Positions 24,628-35,809 of a stretch of DNA of 64,000 bases are shown here, one piece after another. Positions within the stretch are counted from its first letter, which is position 1; every line of letters begins with the position of its first letter. Where the stretch lies: the NCBI RefSeq assembly GCF_034702125.1, contig NC_085871.1:37335659-37399658 (forward strand). The letters are read 5' to 3'. This stretch comes from Engraulis encrasicolus (lineage: Eukaryota > Chordata > Actinopteri > Clupeiformes > Engraulidae). The notes below the pieces were generated by a model. The model did no database searches, was not told where the DNA came from, and saw nothing but the letters and a program-made list of their open reading frames with translations. Made by a program: the position numbers and the translations under genes.

Positions 24628-27600
24628 TGTGTGTGCGCGCGTGCGGGCACGTGCGTGCGTGTACGGCCGCCAAAGGGGAAAAAAAATAAAAAGTGACACC
24701 ATCATTTCCAATTCCTTCATAAACTCCTCTAAAATAAACTATACAAGAAATATTTGTGTAATAACATAATGAATAACAAACTCACCGATCAGCTGAATTT
24801 GGGTCTGAACGGACACGTTGGCTTTGCTTTCAGAGTTAGCAACCACACAGCTAAGAGAACCCTCATCAGCTGAGCTGGCTGAACTGATGGAGTAGGTGGA
24901 GTTGGTGCCCACGATGTCGTTGTTTAAAACCCAAACGTACGTGCAGGATGGGGAGCACGAGGCCGAACAGAAAAACGTCACGGATGAGCCAGGGCGGAGG
25001 ATGGTGGCCCTGTCCGCTGGATTGTTATCGGCCAGAGTTAGCTCAGGGTTCACTGGGCCATCTGTAAAACATTTTACAGAAAAGAGAAAAGTTAAGAGAT
25101 CGAATTTATGGGGGGTGCTGTGGCGCACTACGCTGCACACTGGACAACACACATGAACAGGGCAGAAATGGGACAAATAATCAGGCAGGGCATTTTCATC
25201 CAAGACTGGTCCACCAAGCACTGAGAAAGACAATGAAGCCTGTGACAACATTTTTATCCATCTAATATGAGCGGTTTTGACCGCAACACCCACAATGAAT
25301 ATTTAAATCTGACTCGGAGAGGTCAGCTGTAGCAGCATGAGGGCTGATTTCCCTACAATGAGGGGAGGGCCAGGACAAAATCATCAACAGTCCTCTGGGC
25401 AAATGGCTTGTATGCCCTAGCCAATCCAGCCAACTCACATGAATGGACTACCGGACGTGTCCTTTGGGTCCCAATATCAAATCCGTCCTGGGTCAGTTCT
25501 CGATGCTTCCCAATCCCAACCTCTTTCTCCCACTTACTTCCTGTCACTTCCTTCACTATGTTATCAAATAAAGCCAGATTTTTTTTTTGTAAAGGTACAA
25601 AATGTATAATCACAGTGCTACCCTAAAAAGGCAAAGTGTAGTAGCTACACTAATATTGAAACAGAGAGAAAGCCCTTCAAAGCCTTAGTATTAGGTTGGA
25701 TATGTATAATACCTCCCACCCCCCAAAAAAGAAAAGAAAAGAAAAGAAAAGAAAAGAAAAGAAAAGAAAAGAAAAGAAACACACTATGCACAGAGATGTA
25801 CTCACAGATAACATTCAATGTGTGCATAATCCCGGGGATAACTTTTCCTTGCTGGGTGACAATGCAGTTGTAGAGGCCGTTATCAAACTGGCTGAGTGGA
25901 TGAAAGGAAAGAGTGGTGTTGTTCTCCATCAGGCGGACTCTGTCATTAGTGGACAGTGGCTTCCAGAACCTGGTCCACTGAATGCTGTGGAATCCTGGAA
26001 GAGCCCCATCACAGCGGAGGGAGTACGTATAGTTCACTATGGCTGGTGTTGGAAGAACGGGGACGACAGCAACTGAATCTGAAGGAAGAGAAGACGAGAG
26101 AGGAGATTTTTTTGTTCATCATACAGGAAAATTGTTTCATCATTCAGGTACTGTTTTCACGTAGCAGGATATTTCTTTAGCAGGGTATTTTTTTCTCCTG
26201 TTTAGGTGTAAATGCAACATGTGGATAAAAATAAATCCTCCATTGTAACAAATGCATTTCAGCCCCCTAAATAGGATATTTTTTTTCTCCTGCTTTTTAT
26301 ACCTGGATTTTAAATATCTGCTACGTGGAAACGGAAGGCCAAAACCAATGCAACCAGGAGAAAAAAATATCCACATATGAAAATATCCAGCTACGTGGAA
26401 ACGGCACCACAGAGAGTGTCATCACAGCTGAGGGAGTAAGTAGTAGGCCTATATAGTTTGCTATGGCTGGTTTTGGAGGAACCATGCCCATTGTGAGTCT
26501 CTTTAAATTATCAAAGCCAATCAGACTGCCAAAGAAAGACATCAAATCACAATTTAGAGTGGTTTGGGTGTCCCCAGCCCAGAGCCATGTTATTTACAGT
26601 TGTGACAATCAGGAGCCCAGAAGTAGATTTGCCACAATGATTTGCATCAATGTAGATTGAAACAGTGCCCAAATCAGCTTTTGTTTCCATAGACAAGCAC
26701 TGTTAATTGGCTTATTTATTATGAATTAATTAAAATTCACTGACATTACATACATCTGCCAAATAAGATCTATTTTAGGATGTGGGCTACGTATACTCTG
26801 GTGTTGAAGCTATTTCCTGGCACTGACAGAGCACCATGAGCAGCCCTAAAGAGGGTGGAGTCCAGCCCTGAGCCGTCATTTTTGTGTATAAAACATGGAC
26901 TTAAATGGTCAATGGGTTTATCCTGACTCTCCTTATAGAGGGTTCTGCACTGTAAAAATGACAACAGTTTTGCTATGCGGTGTTCCTTAGCCAACTTAAA
27001 ATACCATGTATGTAATTTAGTATATCCCCAAAACGCGGAGCTATAACACTTTCAAGATGGCTGAATCTAAGACGGCTGAATTGTTTGGCCCTTAACTTCT
27101 GACTGGGTGGATGGACTTTTCCAACATTTCTTTTGGCTTTGTTTTCTCAATAGTAGTTTGTTTTAATTTAGGGATATATTATAGAGATATCAAAAATGAA
27201 ACTGCTCATCTCTGCCCCAAAAGGCAAGCCCGCTTCCAGCATTTTCTGTGAGAATGCAATCTAGTTTTTGTAGGTTTTTGATTATTAATTGAGATGTTGA
27301 GTTGATATACAAATTGTAGTTGGATGGAGTCAAATCTACTGTAAAAAGTAAAAGAGGGCTTCAACTCAAATTTTCAAGGCAACTTACTGCATAACATCTT
27401 TAAGTTATAAGTTTCAACTTAAGGTTTTGGAGTAGGGTACTGTTATCACTAAGTTGAGTCGACTAACTTTACAAGGGTTGTCCAACTAAATGTTAACTAA
27501 GCTATAACAATCTGCTGCAACAGGGCTGCCTGGGGGGTTTTGCAGGGGCGCTTAATTTTTTTTAGAATGTAAGAGTCCCCAATTTACCCCTGAGACAGGC

Positions 27601-28197
27601 TACAATGTCCTCATGAAACTGTGGTAAATGGGTGGTAAGCAGAGGTGTAGGTTTGGCTCGAAAAGTGGTGGGGACATTTTAATGGCAAATTGTCCGGATA
27701 TGCTGTTTCTACATTGTATTTGTGAAAAAGTGGTGGGGACAAGCTATGTTTATCTCAAAAGTGGTATGGACATGTCCCCACCGTCCCCCCCTAAAATTAC
27801 GCCCATGGTGGTAAGGTAAAGGTAATGTGGTAAAACAGGTAATGAGCAAACTGTATGGTTTGATATTCTCTGCATCCATGAAACAATTCAGGACATTTTC
27901 ATGAAACTGTTTACAACTTCTGGAATGACCAAAATTGTTGTTAAAGCGGAATTAAGGGTTACATGACAGAGCAACATGTTTATTCGGAATTAAAAGAGGA
28001 ATAAACCACCCATTTTATTCAGAATTAAAAGTCATGTAAACGTAGGGATTTTTGAAAATACTCTATCTGGATTTATATGAGTTTACTTTAAAATACTGAC
28101 AGCCTTTTTTCATCGTGCCATAACGAATTCTTGCCTCCAGTCATTCCAGTCATTCAAGTCATCACAGTCTTTGACACGCACACGCACACACACACGC

Positions 28198-28273
<76 letters not shown>

Positions 28274-31200
28274 CACACCGAATCAACAATTGTCTCCCCT
28301 TACCAGTCACATTAAGCGTGTAGATGGCGCTCATGGACTTGCCCGACAGGGCGTTTGCAGTTGTGCACGTCAGCTCCCCTGAGTTGAATAAGTCCTTCAC
28401 GACCACCACCAGCTTTTCTCCCAGTACCATGTTGCCGCGCCTCATGATGGGCACGGTCACCGGTGTCCCGTGCAGGGTCTTGCCCTGGTAATTCCAGGTG
28501 ATGTTGCAGCTGGGGGTGCAGTCGGCAAAGCAGTAGTAGACCAGCGTGTCCCCTACCATCACGTTGGTTGGTCCTCGGATGTTCACAGCATTGGGTCCCT
28601 CTGAGGATCAAGAAGAAGATGAGACGCTAGATGTCAGACGTCACTCATGATTTCCAGCCCAGAACATGGAGGCACTAACTCCTGCCCAACTACTGAAATT
28701 CTGTTGATTTCTCTGGCAATAAATCTGCAGGAAAAACCCGCCCAATACATTTTTTTACCCGCAGACGATCATCTTGAACAGGATTTTCATCAAGCTTTCA
28801 GTCATTTGGGTCATTAACAACATTTGAAGCAGATGTCAGGGTGGCGCTGTGGTACAAAGCGTACAAAACTGACTTTAAAAATGCTGGAAATACAGTACAT
28901 TTTCATGTGCCTCTCAAGAATGAATGCTGATATGTATCTTATTAAGACAAAAGAATATACACAATTGCACATAACAGATGTGAACAAGTTGAATGAGTGG
29001 AACTGTTCCCCCCAAAATGTTGAATGAGTTGAATTAAAGTGTTTTTAATTATTACATTGTTCCCCCAATACTATTGAAACCAACTTACGTGCCACTTGAA
29101 GAGTAGCTATGCCGGCCGCAAAAAGCCCAGAGAGAGTATTTCGGCTTTGACAAATGACAACGTGTTTGGTGTTGTGAAGTGGCACGGTGTAGACCAGTTC
29201 CCTGCCAAATCCCACTTTCTTGCCCTTGACAAGCCAAGTGTAGTTGCAGGATGGGAAGCACTTTTCAAATGAGCACTCAAGTGTGTAGTTCCAGCCATTA
29301 ACCACCATTTCAGGTGCTCTGATGCTGACACCAGATGGTCCCTCTGAAAATAACATCAGTGACATGTTTGTCATTTTTTAAAATGTATTTTTTAAAGTAA
29401 AACGCTACACATTTGCAACCATATTTCAAGTAGTATGTTTTTTTATCGAAGAGGTATTATGTGATGTGTTTTGGTAGAGATATTTCTCTTTCAAAACATT
29501 AGCGTCCATGCACAACAGTACTATACCTGCCACTTTTACAGAGTGATGAGCTCTGGTGGACTCTCCAGAGGAGGGGTTGGTCACCACGCAGGTCAAAAGC
29601 TTTGACCTCAGCAGTTCATGAATGACAATGTTTGTGGTGTTTCCCTCTCTTGTCTCGCCATCCACTTCCCAGGCGTAGGTACACGCTGGGTCACACTGTG
29701 TACTGCACTCAAAAGGGTACGTGACTCCAACTTGCACCACATTCATACCGATGATTGTTGCTTTCCGTGGTCCGACTATAAGACAACATTTGTATATACT
29801 GCTATTGAAAATATGAAATATTATACAGCATGCTAGTCATGCAAGTAATCAAATATGTTCTGTAAGTCTGTTTTGTTGCGAATGAGTAGTAAATATAATT
29901 CAGCTCATGCACTTTTCTTTGGCTTTTCTTTCAGTTCAGGTCAAACATTCACTGAAAGAGAGCAGAGCAACTTCCGCTGACGCAAAATAAAAATGGCCAT
30001 CTAAACACAGCCCGCAGAGCCTCTGATATAACGTAACCTTATTGTCTCTAAAATTGAATGACCAAGTCTTGCTACTTGAGACTCTTGGTAATGTCATATC
30101 AAAGTTATGATATAGTTCTCTGTCCCATCTAAACTAATTAAAAACTAAAACAAATGCAAATGCAATATATTTGTAGATAATGACTATATGCACGCCAATA
30201 AATATAATACAATGCTTGACATAAATACAGTATATTGCTTTGCTGATGATTATATTACATTACATTACATTACATTATATTATATTATATTATATTATAT
30301 GATATTATATTATATTATATTATATTATATTATATTATACTTATTGTTGGATTTAAGCCTACATGGTTTCTGTTGGCTGACGTCTTCCACAGTTTTGCTG
30401 ACCACTTCCACAGTCTCGCTGACCACTTCCACAGTTTTGTTAATGCTGGCCCTCTCTCCAGTACTTGGATTTGTTGCCACACAGTTCAGAACTTGTGGTG
30501 GTGATGGATCATGAATAACAAAGTCGATGCCACTTCCTTTAATGACCTCTCCATCCACATCCCAAGTGTAGCTACAAGGTGGGGAGCACTCTGCCCAGCA
30601 CTCAAAAGTGTAGGAGACTCCTATTTTGACAGCATTTATGCCAGTAATCTTCACAGACTGAGGCCCAACTATAAGGCAAGACATTAGAATAACACTATTC
30701 AGTATTCAGTATTCAGTCACTGATTCTTGAGAAAGCTGCTAAAACATGTCTCAGCAATAAACTGCCAATTCTGTTGAAAATAAACTACATTTTCATGAAC
30801 AAAATGAATCCAGGTAAAGACCCAGGGGTCTGTTACACAAATGTACAGTCGTTTGAAATATTTAAGTGTAATTTCATTACTTTCCATGGCTATAAACCTG
30901 CCCACACCCTGTAAAAACAGCTGTCCCAAGGACAGACATCATCATTTCAATTGACTTATAATGTAAAAATCACTGATATTATTGAATAATATCACCATGA
31001 TGTGAAAGTCCATATTGAAGTGGTTCTGCAGATATGCACATAGTGCGTGTAAAGCAATATTTACTACTATTTTCTGATTGCTCAAAGTGTGTCCAGCATA
31101 TTAGTCACCACCGTCAGATTTTTTTAAAATGACAATAAAATCAGGTATGCACAAGGTCATTGTCATTACTTAGGACCCCTTTTCAAACCTTTAGCTCTAC

Positions 31201-32782
31201 TGAATACTTCACCATCACTGAAGCTCCTGTAAGTTTACTAATTTCTCCTCAATTTGTTAATTTGTTTGGACACTGGTACTGTCCCAACCATAAACTGTCA
31301 ACACCGTCGGAGGTTTTAATAGTATTATGTTACATTAATGTTAATTATATATACTTTTTCAGAAGCGGCATGAAGCCCCTAAGAAACAGAGCGAAAACGA
31401 AGTGGCTAATGTGAGCAAAAAATGCACAATATGTAAAAGAGTGGTTTTTTGTCTCACACCGTCAGATGTCACCACCGTCAGATTTTGTTCCGCTCATCAT
31501 CTTGTTCCATATTTTACTAAATTGTGCTGGTTAATGAAACATTACCAGACATGTTAGTAATAATTGTGACCCAAACTTATACTCCAGCCTCCACTGAGGT
31601 GCATTTGGAGGGTTTTTTGTCACAAAACCTGACGGTGGTGACATCTGATGTAGTTCACAAAAAAGCATGTGTTTTACATGTTTTTGACAAGTTTTAAGAA
31701 TATGCGTCCAATAAGTATCTACAATTATGTTGAATTGTAAAAGTAATTCACTTAAATACAGTAAACATATTTTTTTACTTCTAATTCTGTCTGACGCTGG
31801 TGACAAAACCAAGAAAGAGCCCATTTTATGAAAAATGTAAAACATGGGGAGCTTGGCTAATACATTCACTGCACAGCCAAGACCTTCATCTATGAGAATA
31901 CACCTCTATATTTAGGATTTGAACAACTTAAAACCTGTTTATGCCACATTTTCAATAATCTAGGCGTACTTCCTAGAGTATCTAACAAATGAAGAAAAAT
32001 ATGTGCACAAACATACTGTGCACACACAAAAATAAAGTGTTTATGCTAGATGTCATTGAGTTGAGAGGGCTATTTATTTTGCTAAATGTAGGCAATAATT
32101 AGGTCACTTTCACCACCTTCAGATTACTGTCACCACCGTCAGTTCTTAAGTCACCACCGTAAGAACGAGTTTTGGACATTTTAAATGAATGTCCCTACAA
32201 AATTTTCCTTTGGAGTTGTTGAATTATCAAAATACTAGCAAATTTAAGCCTACACGAATATTTGTGAAATTACAAAAAATTGTTTGATCAATTTAGGCAT
32301 TAAGTAAGCATTGTCTGACAGCACATATTTTTAAATTAGAACACATGAAGTAGTATTAAAATAGAATGAAAGTGAATTTTCAACATTTAAAGGCGTATGT
32401 GTGAACCAAAAAACACACACAATCACTTAAAAACTCCAGATACATATGCAACCAAATCAATACACTTTTTATTGCTTTTAATTGTGTCTGACGGTGTTGA
32501 CAAAAAACAAGGTATGATCGGAGAAAAACCTGATTTCTGAAAAAAATTCAAAATGGGGAGATTGGCCTTGTGCATTTCTGAAAAGCCAAGACCTTTGTCT
32601 ACGAGGATATACCATATTATTTTGTAATTCACTTCGTTTTTTTCTTTCAAGATTACAACCTGTTTTAGCCACTTTCTCAAGAATCAGTGCAGTATTTGAG
32701 TGCCAATCCTGCCTTCATTCACATCATTCACACACAAATGCACATGTGAGAACGCACTCTCACACACAGAGACACAGACACA

Positions 32783-32867
<85 letters not shown>

Positions 32868-34120
32868 ACGCACACATGTACACACACACGCACACACACC
32901 TGGAGGCAGTAAGTCAACATGACCCCCCCAACCCCCCCACCAAACCACACACATACACACACATAACTGTATATTAACTGGACTGAATTTAACTGAATTT
33001 GGCTGCAAGACCTACTGTACTTTGGTGAAACTCGTAAGCATTAGTTTAATAGTTAACATTCATTAAAAGATCAAATAATGACTCAAATGACACATGGAAA
33101 TTACACACTTCAGTGATATAACTATTCATCCTCATTATCATGTATTTGATTTAAAACCAAACAAAAGTTTTGTAAACAATCTGTGTATGTCTTAAACAGT
33201 ACATGTGATGGATGGCCACTATACTGCCCATGATTGCTGGGATGGACTTACATGTCCTCTGGTCGCCAGTACTCCGCAGTCTCATGCTGGCTCTACCTTT
33301 TGCAGCTGTAATACATGAAACATGCAAAATCACATTTGACATCCAAACATTTAGAGGACAGTCTGTCTTCAGAGGATAAACGTCTGGATACTGTAGTAGA
33401 CGTTAACCTGTGCCCACATCAGCTGGATTGGATGTAAATTCAACAAGGCTGACACAGACAGCAGTTGCGCGCAAACCCTTCAAAACCCCTCAAAACAAGA
33501 AAGCCGTTTTCCAAAGGACCGAACGACAGACATTAAATAGTAGCTGGGTACAATAAAATAAACAATTTAAATTACTGTTGTTCATCCAGATGGAGCTGCA
33601 TTTACACAGTGTTAAAGCCCTCACTCTAGGGAAGCCTATGTGCCTCACAAAGTTCTGTAGTAGTGAATCACTGAATTTGTGTATTCCACAGCTCCTGGCA
33701 GCATCTGCAGTGAAGGCACCTGGTCTATGTGCACAGGTAGGGGCCTATACAGTACCTCAATTACGATACACTGCGTAGCCCCTTAATGCACGGTGTACTT
33801 CCTGAGGCACACTGTTATAGACATTGAAACTTAACTACTATAGTACTACAGGACTATGACAGTGCACAGGGCCTTTAGTAATACATTACGACTTGGTCAT
33901 TGCCATTCCGGTAACAGATAATTTATAATGCTGTGTCTTAAGGGGTTAATGTACTTTTTCTGACGCCTGAATTTTCCAAATCTTCAAATATTACTTCAAA
34001 TATCTTCAAATACTCTCATCTCTCATCCACAAGATACATTATAACTATTTTTTGTACGCAAACCTTACCTGCCAGCCAGGTGAAGAGCAGGAACAGCGAG
34101 ACTGCCGAGTGGGACTTCAT
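22535..34120 (-). CDS. Ig gene B: predicted secreted seven-Ig-domain protein (10 exons, 677 aa)
   Basis: Exons on the minus strand: 34120-34069, 33305-33252, 30668-30363, 29775-29527, 29343-29089, 28600-28304, 26078-25806, 25061-24786, 24138-23890 and 22557-22535. All are phase 1 with AG/GT borders, and the total of 2034 nt is 678 codons including the stop. Order: signal peptide, basic linker (to 35), Ig1 36-137, Ig2 138-220, Ig3 221-305, Ig4 306-404, Ig5 405-495 (conventional), Ig6 496-587, Ig7 588-670, tail DAGWCGC 671-677. It is a tandem paralogue of gene A with one extra N-terminal domain, since Ig1 and Ig2 resemble each other most. No membrane anchor is visible. Introns hold a 2-kb transposon and several microsatellites. 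I do not recognise the family; function is unknown. Confidence 0.85.
23088..23448. mobile_element. Palindromic MITE (361 bp) in the last intron of gene B
   Basis: ACTTTTACAGTGTCCTTCCT ... AGGAAGGATACTGTAAAAGT. The two arms match for about 120 bp each, so the whole element is close to a perfect hairpin. Confidence 0.75.
23890..24138 (-). CDS. Gene B exon 9: Ig domain 7
   Basis: 83 codons, phase 1-1, from CTGCAG/GTGGCCC to TACAG/GTAACA. Motif FECSAVCTPPCMYIWNAYG, with the F-strand cysteine in LVCKAIN, ending SVTVDVT. Closest to gene A Ig6. Confidence 0.89.
24564..24663. repeat. (TG)n microsatellite in an intron of gene B
   Basis: TG units, then TGCG/GCGC units. Confidence 0.96.
24786..25061 (-). 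CDS. Gene B exon 8: Ig domain 6
   Basis: 92 codons, phase 1-1, from TTACAG/ATGGCCC to GATCG/GTGAGT. Motif FFCSASCSPSCTYVWVLNN, with the F-strand cysteine in SLSCVVAN. Sequons NST and NVS. Counterpart of gene A Ig5. Confidence 0.88.
25731..25780. repeat. (AAAAG)n microsatellite next to a gene B donor
   Basis: About nine AAAAG units; read as CTTTT in the gene B transcript, starting about 25 nt after the donor of exon 7. Confidence 0.95.
25806..26078 (-). CDS. Gene B exon 7: Ig domain 5 (conventional type)
   Basis: 91 codons, phase 1-1, from CCTTCAG/ATTCAG to ATCT/GTGAGT. Plain Ig pattern: LRCDG, IQWTRFWKPL, NGLYNCIVT, without extra cysteines. It matches Ig4 of gene A (shared KPLST-ND/SD-RV and GKVIPG segments). 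A pyrimidine microsatellite follows the donor in the sense direction. Confidence 0.88.
26147..26408. mobile_element. MITE (262 bp) with ACGTAGC inverted ends
   Basis: GGTACTGTTTTCACGTAGC ... GCTACGTGGAAACGGCACC; target duplication not found. In intron 6 of gene B. Confidence 0.55.
26410..28100. other. Intron 6 of gene B, distal part, no exon seen
   Basis: The stretch from 26079 to 28303 is intronic. No Ig motif found; diverged repeat material (for example 27640-27815, GTGGTGGGGACA family) only. Confidence 0.5.
28174..28278. repeat. (CA)n microsatellite next to a gene B donor
   Basis: CA/CG units then pure CA; reads (TG)n in the gene B transcript. Confidence 0.96.
28304..28600 (-). CDS. Gene B exon 6: Ig domain 4
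   Basis: 99 codons, phase 1-1, from CCTCAG/AGGGACC to GACTG/GTAAGG. Motif YYCFADCTPSCNITWNYQG, with the F-strand cysteine in ELTCTTAN. A long (CA)n tract, read as (TG)n in the transcript, begins about 25 nt after the donor. Confidence 0.88.
29089..29343 (-). CDS. Gene B exon 5: Ig domain 3
   Basis: 85 codons, phase 1-1, from TTTTCAG/AGGGACC to GGCAC/GTAAGT. Motif LECSFEKCFPSCNYTWLVKG, with the first cysteine spacing one residue longer than usual; F-strand cysteine in VVICQSRN. Confidence 0.88.
29527..29775 (-). CDS. Gene B exon 4: Ig domain 2
   Basis: 83 codons, phase 1-1, from CTTATAG/TCGGACC to GGCAG/GTATAG. Motif FECSTQCDPACTYAWEVDG, with the F-strand cysteine in LLTCVVTN. Its similarity to Ig1 (AWEVDGE versus TWDVDGE, TNPSSGE versus TNPSTGE) suggests exon duplication within the gene. 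Confidence 0.88.
30251..30345. repeat. (ATTAC)n/(TATAT)n tract next to a gene B donor
   Basis: Four ATTAC units, then ATTAT units, ending about 18 nt from the donor of exon 3. Confidence 0.93.
30363..30668 (-). CDS. Gene B exon 3: Ig domain 1 with repeat-extended end
   Basis: Acceptor CTTATAG/TTGGGCC. Motif FECWAECSPPCSYTWDVDG, with the F-strand cysteine in VLNCVATN. The domain proper ends near NKTVEVV. A 24-bp tandem repeat then adds SETVEVV and SKTVEDV before a weaker donor CCAT/GTAGGC, giving 102 codons against 83-87 in similar exons. This donor keeps phase 1 and restores an FGP start in the next exon, which is why I chose it. An earlier cut at GTG/GTCAGC would break the phase. Confidence 0.75.
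30376..30443 (-). repeat. 24-bp coding tandem repeat in gene B exon 3
   Basis: Nearly three units of GTGGAAGTGGTCAGC-A-ACT type coding TVEVVS-E/K; lengthens the exon. Confidence 0.85.
30718..32689. mobile_element. Chapaev/CACTA-like DNA element (1972 bp) in intron 2 of gene B
   Basis: Inverted ends CACTGATTCTTGAGAAAG (30718) and its reverse complement ending at 32689; flanked by CAGT on both sides (30714-30717, 32690-32693). A 4-bp duplication with CACTG ends fits the Chapaev branch of the CMC group (inference). The interior holds about nine copies of a CACCACCGTCAGA-type motif in both orientations and an internal diverged direct duplication (31740-31970 versus 32440-32690). No transposase is visible. 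Confidence 0.65.
32761..32900. repeat. (CA)n microsatellite in intron 2 of gene B
   Basis: Starts 70 bp past the end of the Chapaev-like element. Confidence 0.96.
33252..33305 (-). CDS. Gene B exon 2: signal-peptide end and basic linker
   Basis: A 54-nt phase 1-1 exon between ATTACAG/CTGC and ACAT/GTAAGT, coding AKGRASMRLRSTGDQRT. It matches the 57-nt exon 2 of gene A in position, phase, length and basic character. Confidence 0.78.
34069..34120 (-). CDS. Gene B exon 1: signal peptide
   Basis: Codes MKSHSAVSLFLLFTWLA plus one base, a clear signal-peptide core, in the start context GAGCACCATGAAG. Donor GGCAG/GTAAGG. A TATATA box lies 70 bases upstream. Confidence 0.88.
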
Positions 34121-34189
34121 GGTGCTCTGATCTGAGAACCGGATGAGAACTTTTGCACAAAAAACTCGCTCTGTTAGAAGGGTGCCTCC

Positions 34190-34195
34190 TATATA
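34190..34195 (-). promoter_or_regulatory. TATA box of gene B
   Basis: TATATA on the minus strand in GGAGTATATAGGAGG, 70 bases before the ATG; matches the gene A block GGAGTATAAAGGACA. Confidence 0.6.
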
Positions 34196-34199
34196 CTCC

Positions 34200-35520
34200 G
34201 ACTGTGTGGCAACAAACAGTTCTATCAGGCAGAGAAACAATGACTTTATCGCTCGCTGGCTCACTCACATCCAGTCGACTGCTGATAATCAAAAGCAAGT
34301 TAAGGGTGTCTAAGGCTAAGTGAAAGAGCTGCTCTGCGGGTCGATTAAAAAAGCATTTAATGGCCATGCCCTGTTGTGTGCTGGGTGTTGATGGTGTTTA
34401 CTGGGCTTGAATGTTGCCATGTATGACTGGTTAGCGGAGATGTCAGGAGTAGGAGTAGATGTAGTAAAAACTAGAAGTAAGAACAAAACAACCCTGCCAC
34501 CATTTTGTTCCAACACAGGTCACTTCACTGAGTAACCAGTAGACCAGATGCAATGTTTTACAAAAAGCTGAGTTAGTGCTGGATGGATCATATTGTGATC
34601 ATATCAGTTTGGTATTTTTTCCCTCGTAAAAACACAGTCTGTTAGGCCTACCGAAATAGGTACAGTGGAGTAACTGGAGTAACAGAAATGTAATATCATG
34701 TGATCATGTACTTAGACCATGAATTTACTTATGTTAGGATAATATCGTTACTTTACTTCTGTAACAGTGGGATACGCAGGCAGAACTCAAATAATAACAC
34801 ACGCGCTTCACATGTCTCATATTTGAATGAGCCCAGCCACAGCACATCATAACCCTTGATTTCACACCTGCGAAAGCATTCTTGATAAGTCTAAATGGTC
34901 AAACCCAAACAATTTGTTTGTTCAATGCAGTCACCAAATCAGCTTGGTAAGAGTATGAAAGACACTCCCTCTATAGAAATTGTTCCATTGCACTTGAGGT
35001 TGCATGTGATAAAGTGTCGTGTGAATACACTAATCACTGTGTGATACAGCAAGGACAACAAGAGTTGTTGAATTGTGGGTGGGTCTCCCTCAATTGTGTA
35101 CCTCCCACCTCAGACAATCATTACACAAAAAAAACTTATCTGAGTACTGTAAAGCTCAAAATGTGGATTCTCTCTATTTAAAAAGGGTTGAGCACTAAAA
35201 TAATGAAATTGTTATAAAATCCAGACAAAACACCAATTCATGAGGACTCATTACGAGTAAATACATTTACATTAAATACATAACACACAGCACTTTCTCA
35301 AGCACAAGTTGGAGTGTTATCATGTTCAAATAAGGCCATTGTGTATGGGTACTATGAAAGGGGAGGCACTGATCAAGATCTATTTCATATCTGTGGCAGC
35401 TCTGAAATGGGTTCCTATGAGTTTGAATTATGTATGAAAAGTGTATGTTTGTAGTATATGAACCCATGCCCGAAATAACAGTATCCAGTAACACAGAATG
35501 TATTTCCTCATAACTATGTA
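34200..35520. other. Upstream flank of gene B, no gene recognised
   Basis: Short open frames only; no splice-linked coding pattern. Confidence 0.4.
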
Positions 35521-35809
35521 GCACAGTGGTTATCAACCCTCTTTGAACAAACACCCCATTGACCTCATCATAAACCTGCCGACGTCCCCTGGACCTCATC
35601 ATAAGCCTGCCAATATCCCAGAGGTGTGACCAAGTCACTAATGTGCAAGTCACAAGTAAGTCTCGAGTCTTTCCACTCAAGTCCGAGTCAAGTCACAAGT
35701 CAAGACACATCTGACCAAGTCAAGTCCAAGTCCAAGTCGTACCCCAGCCAAGTCAAGTCCAAGTCCAAGTCTCATTTTTTTTCAAGTCCTTAACAAGTCA
35801 CAAAGGGAT

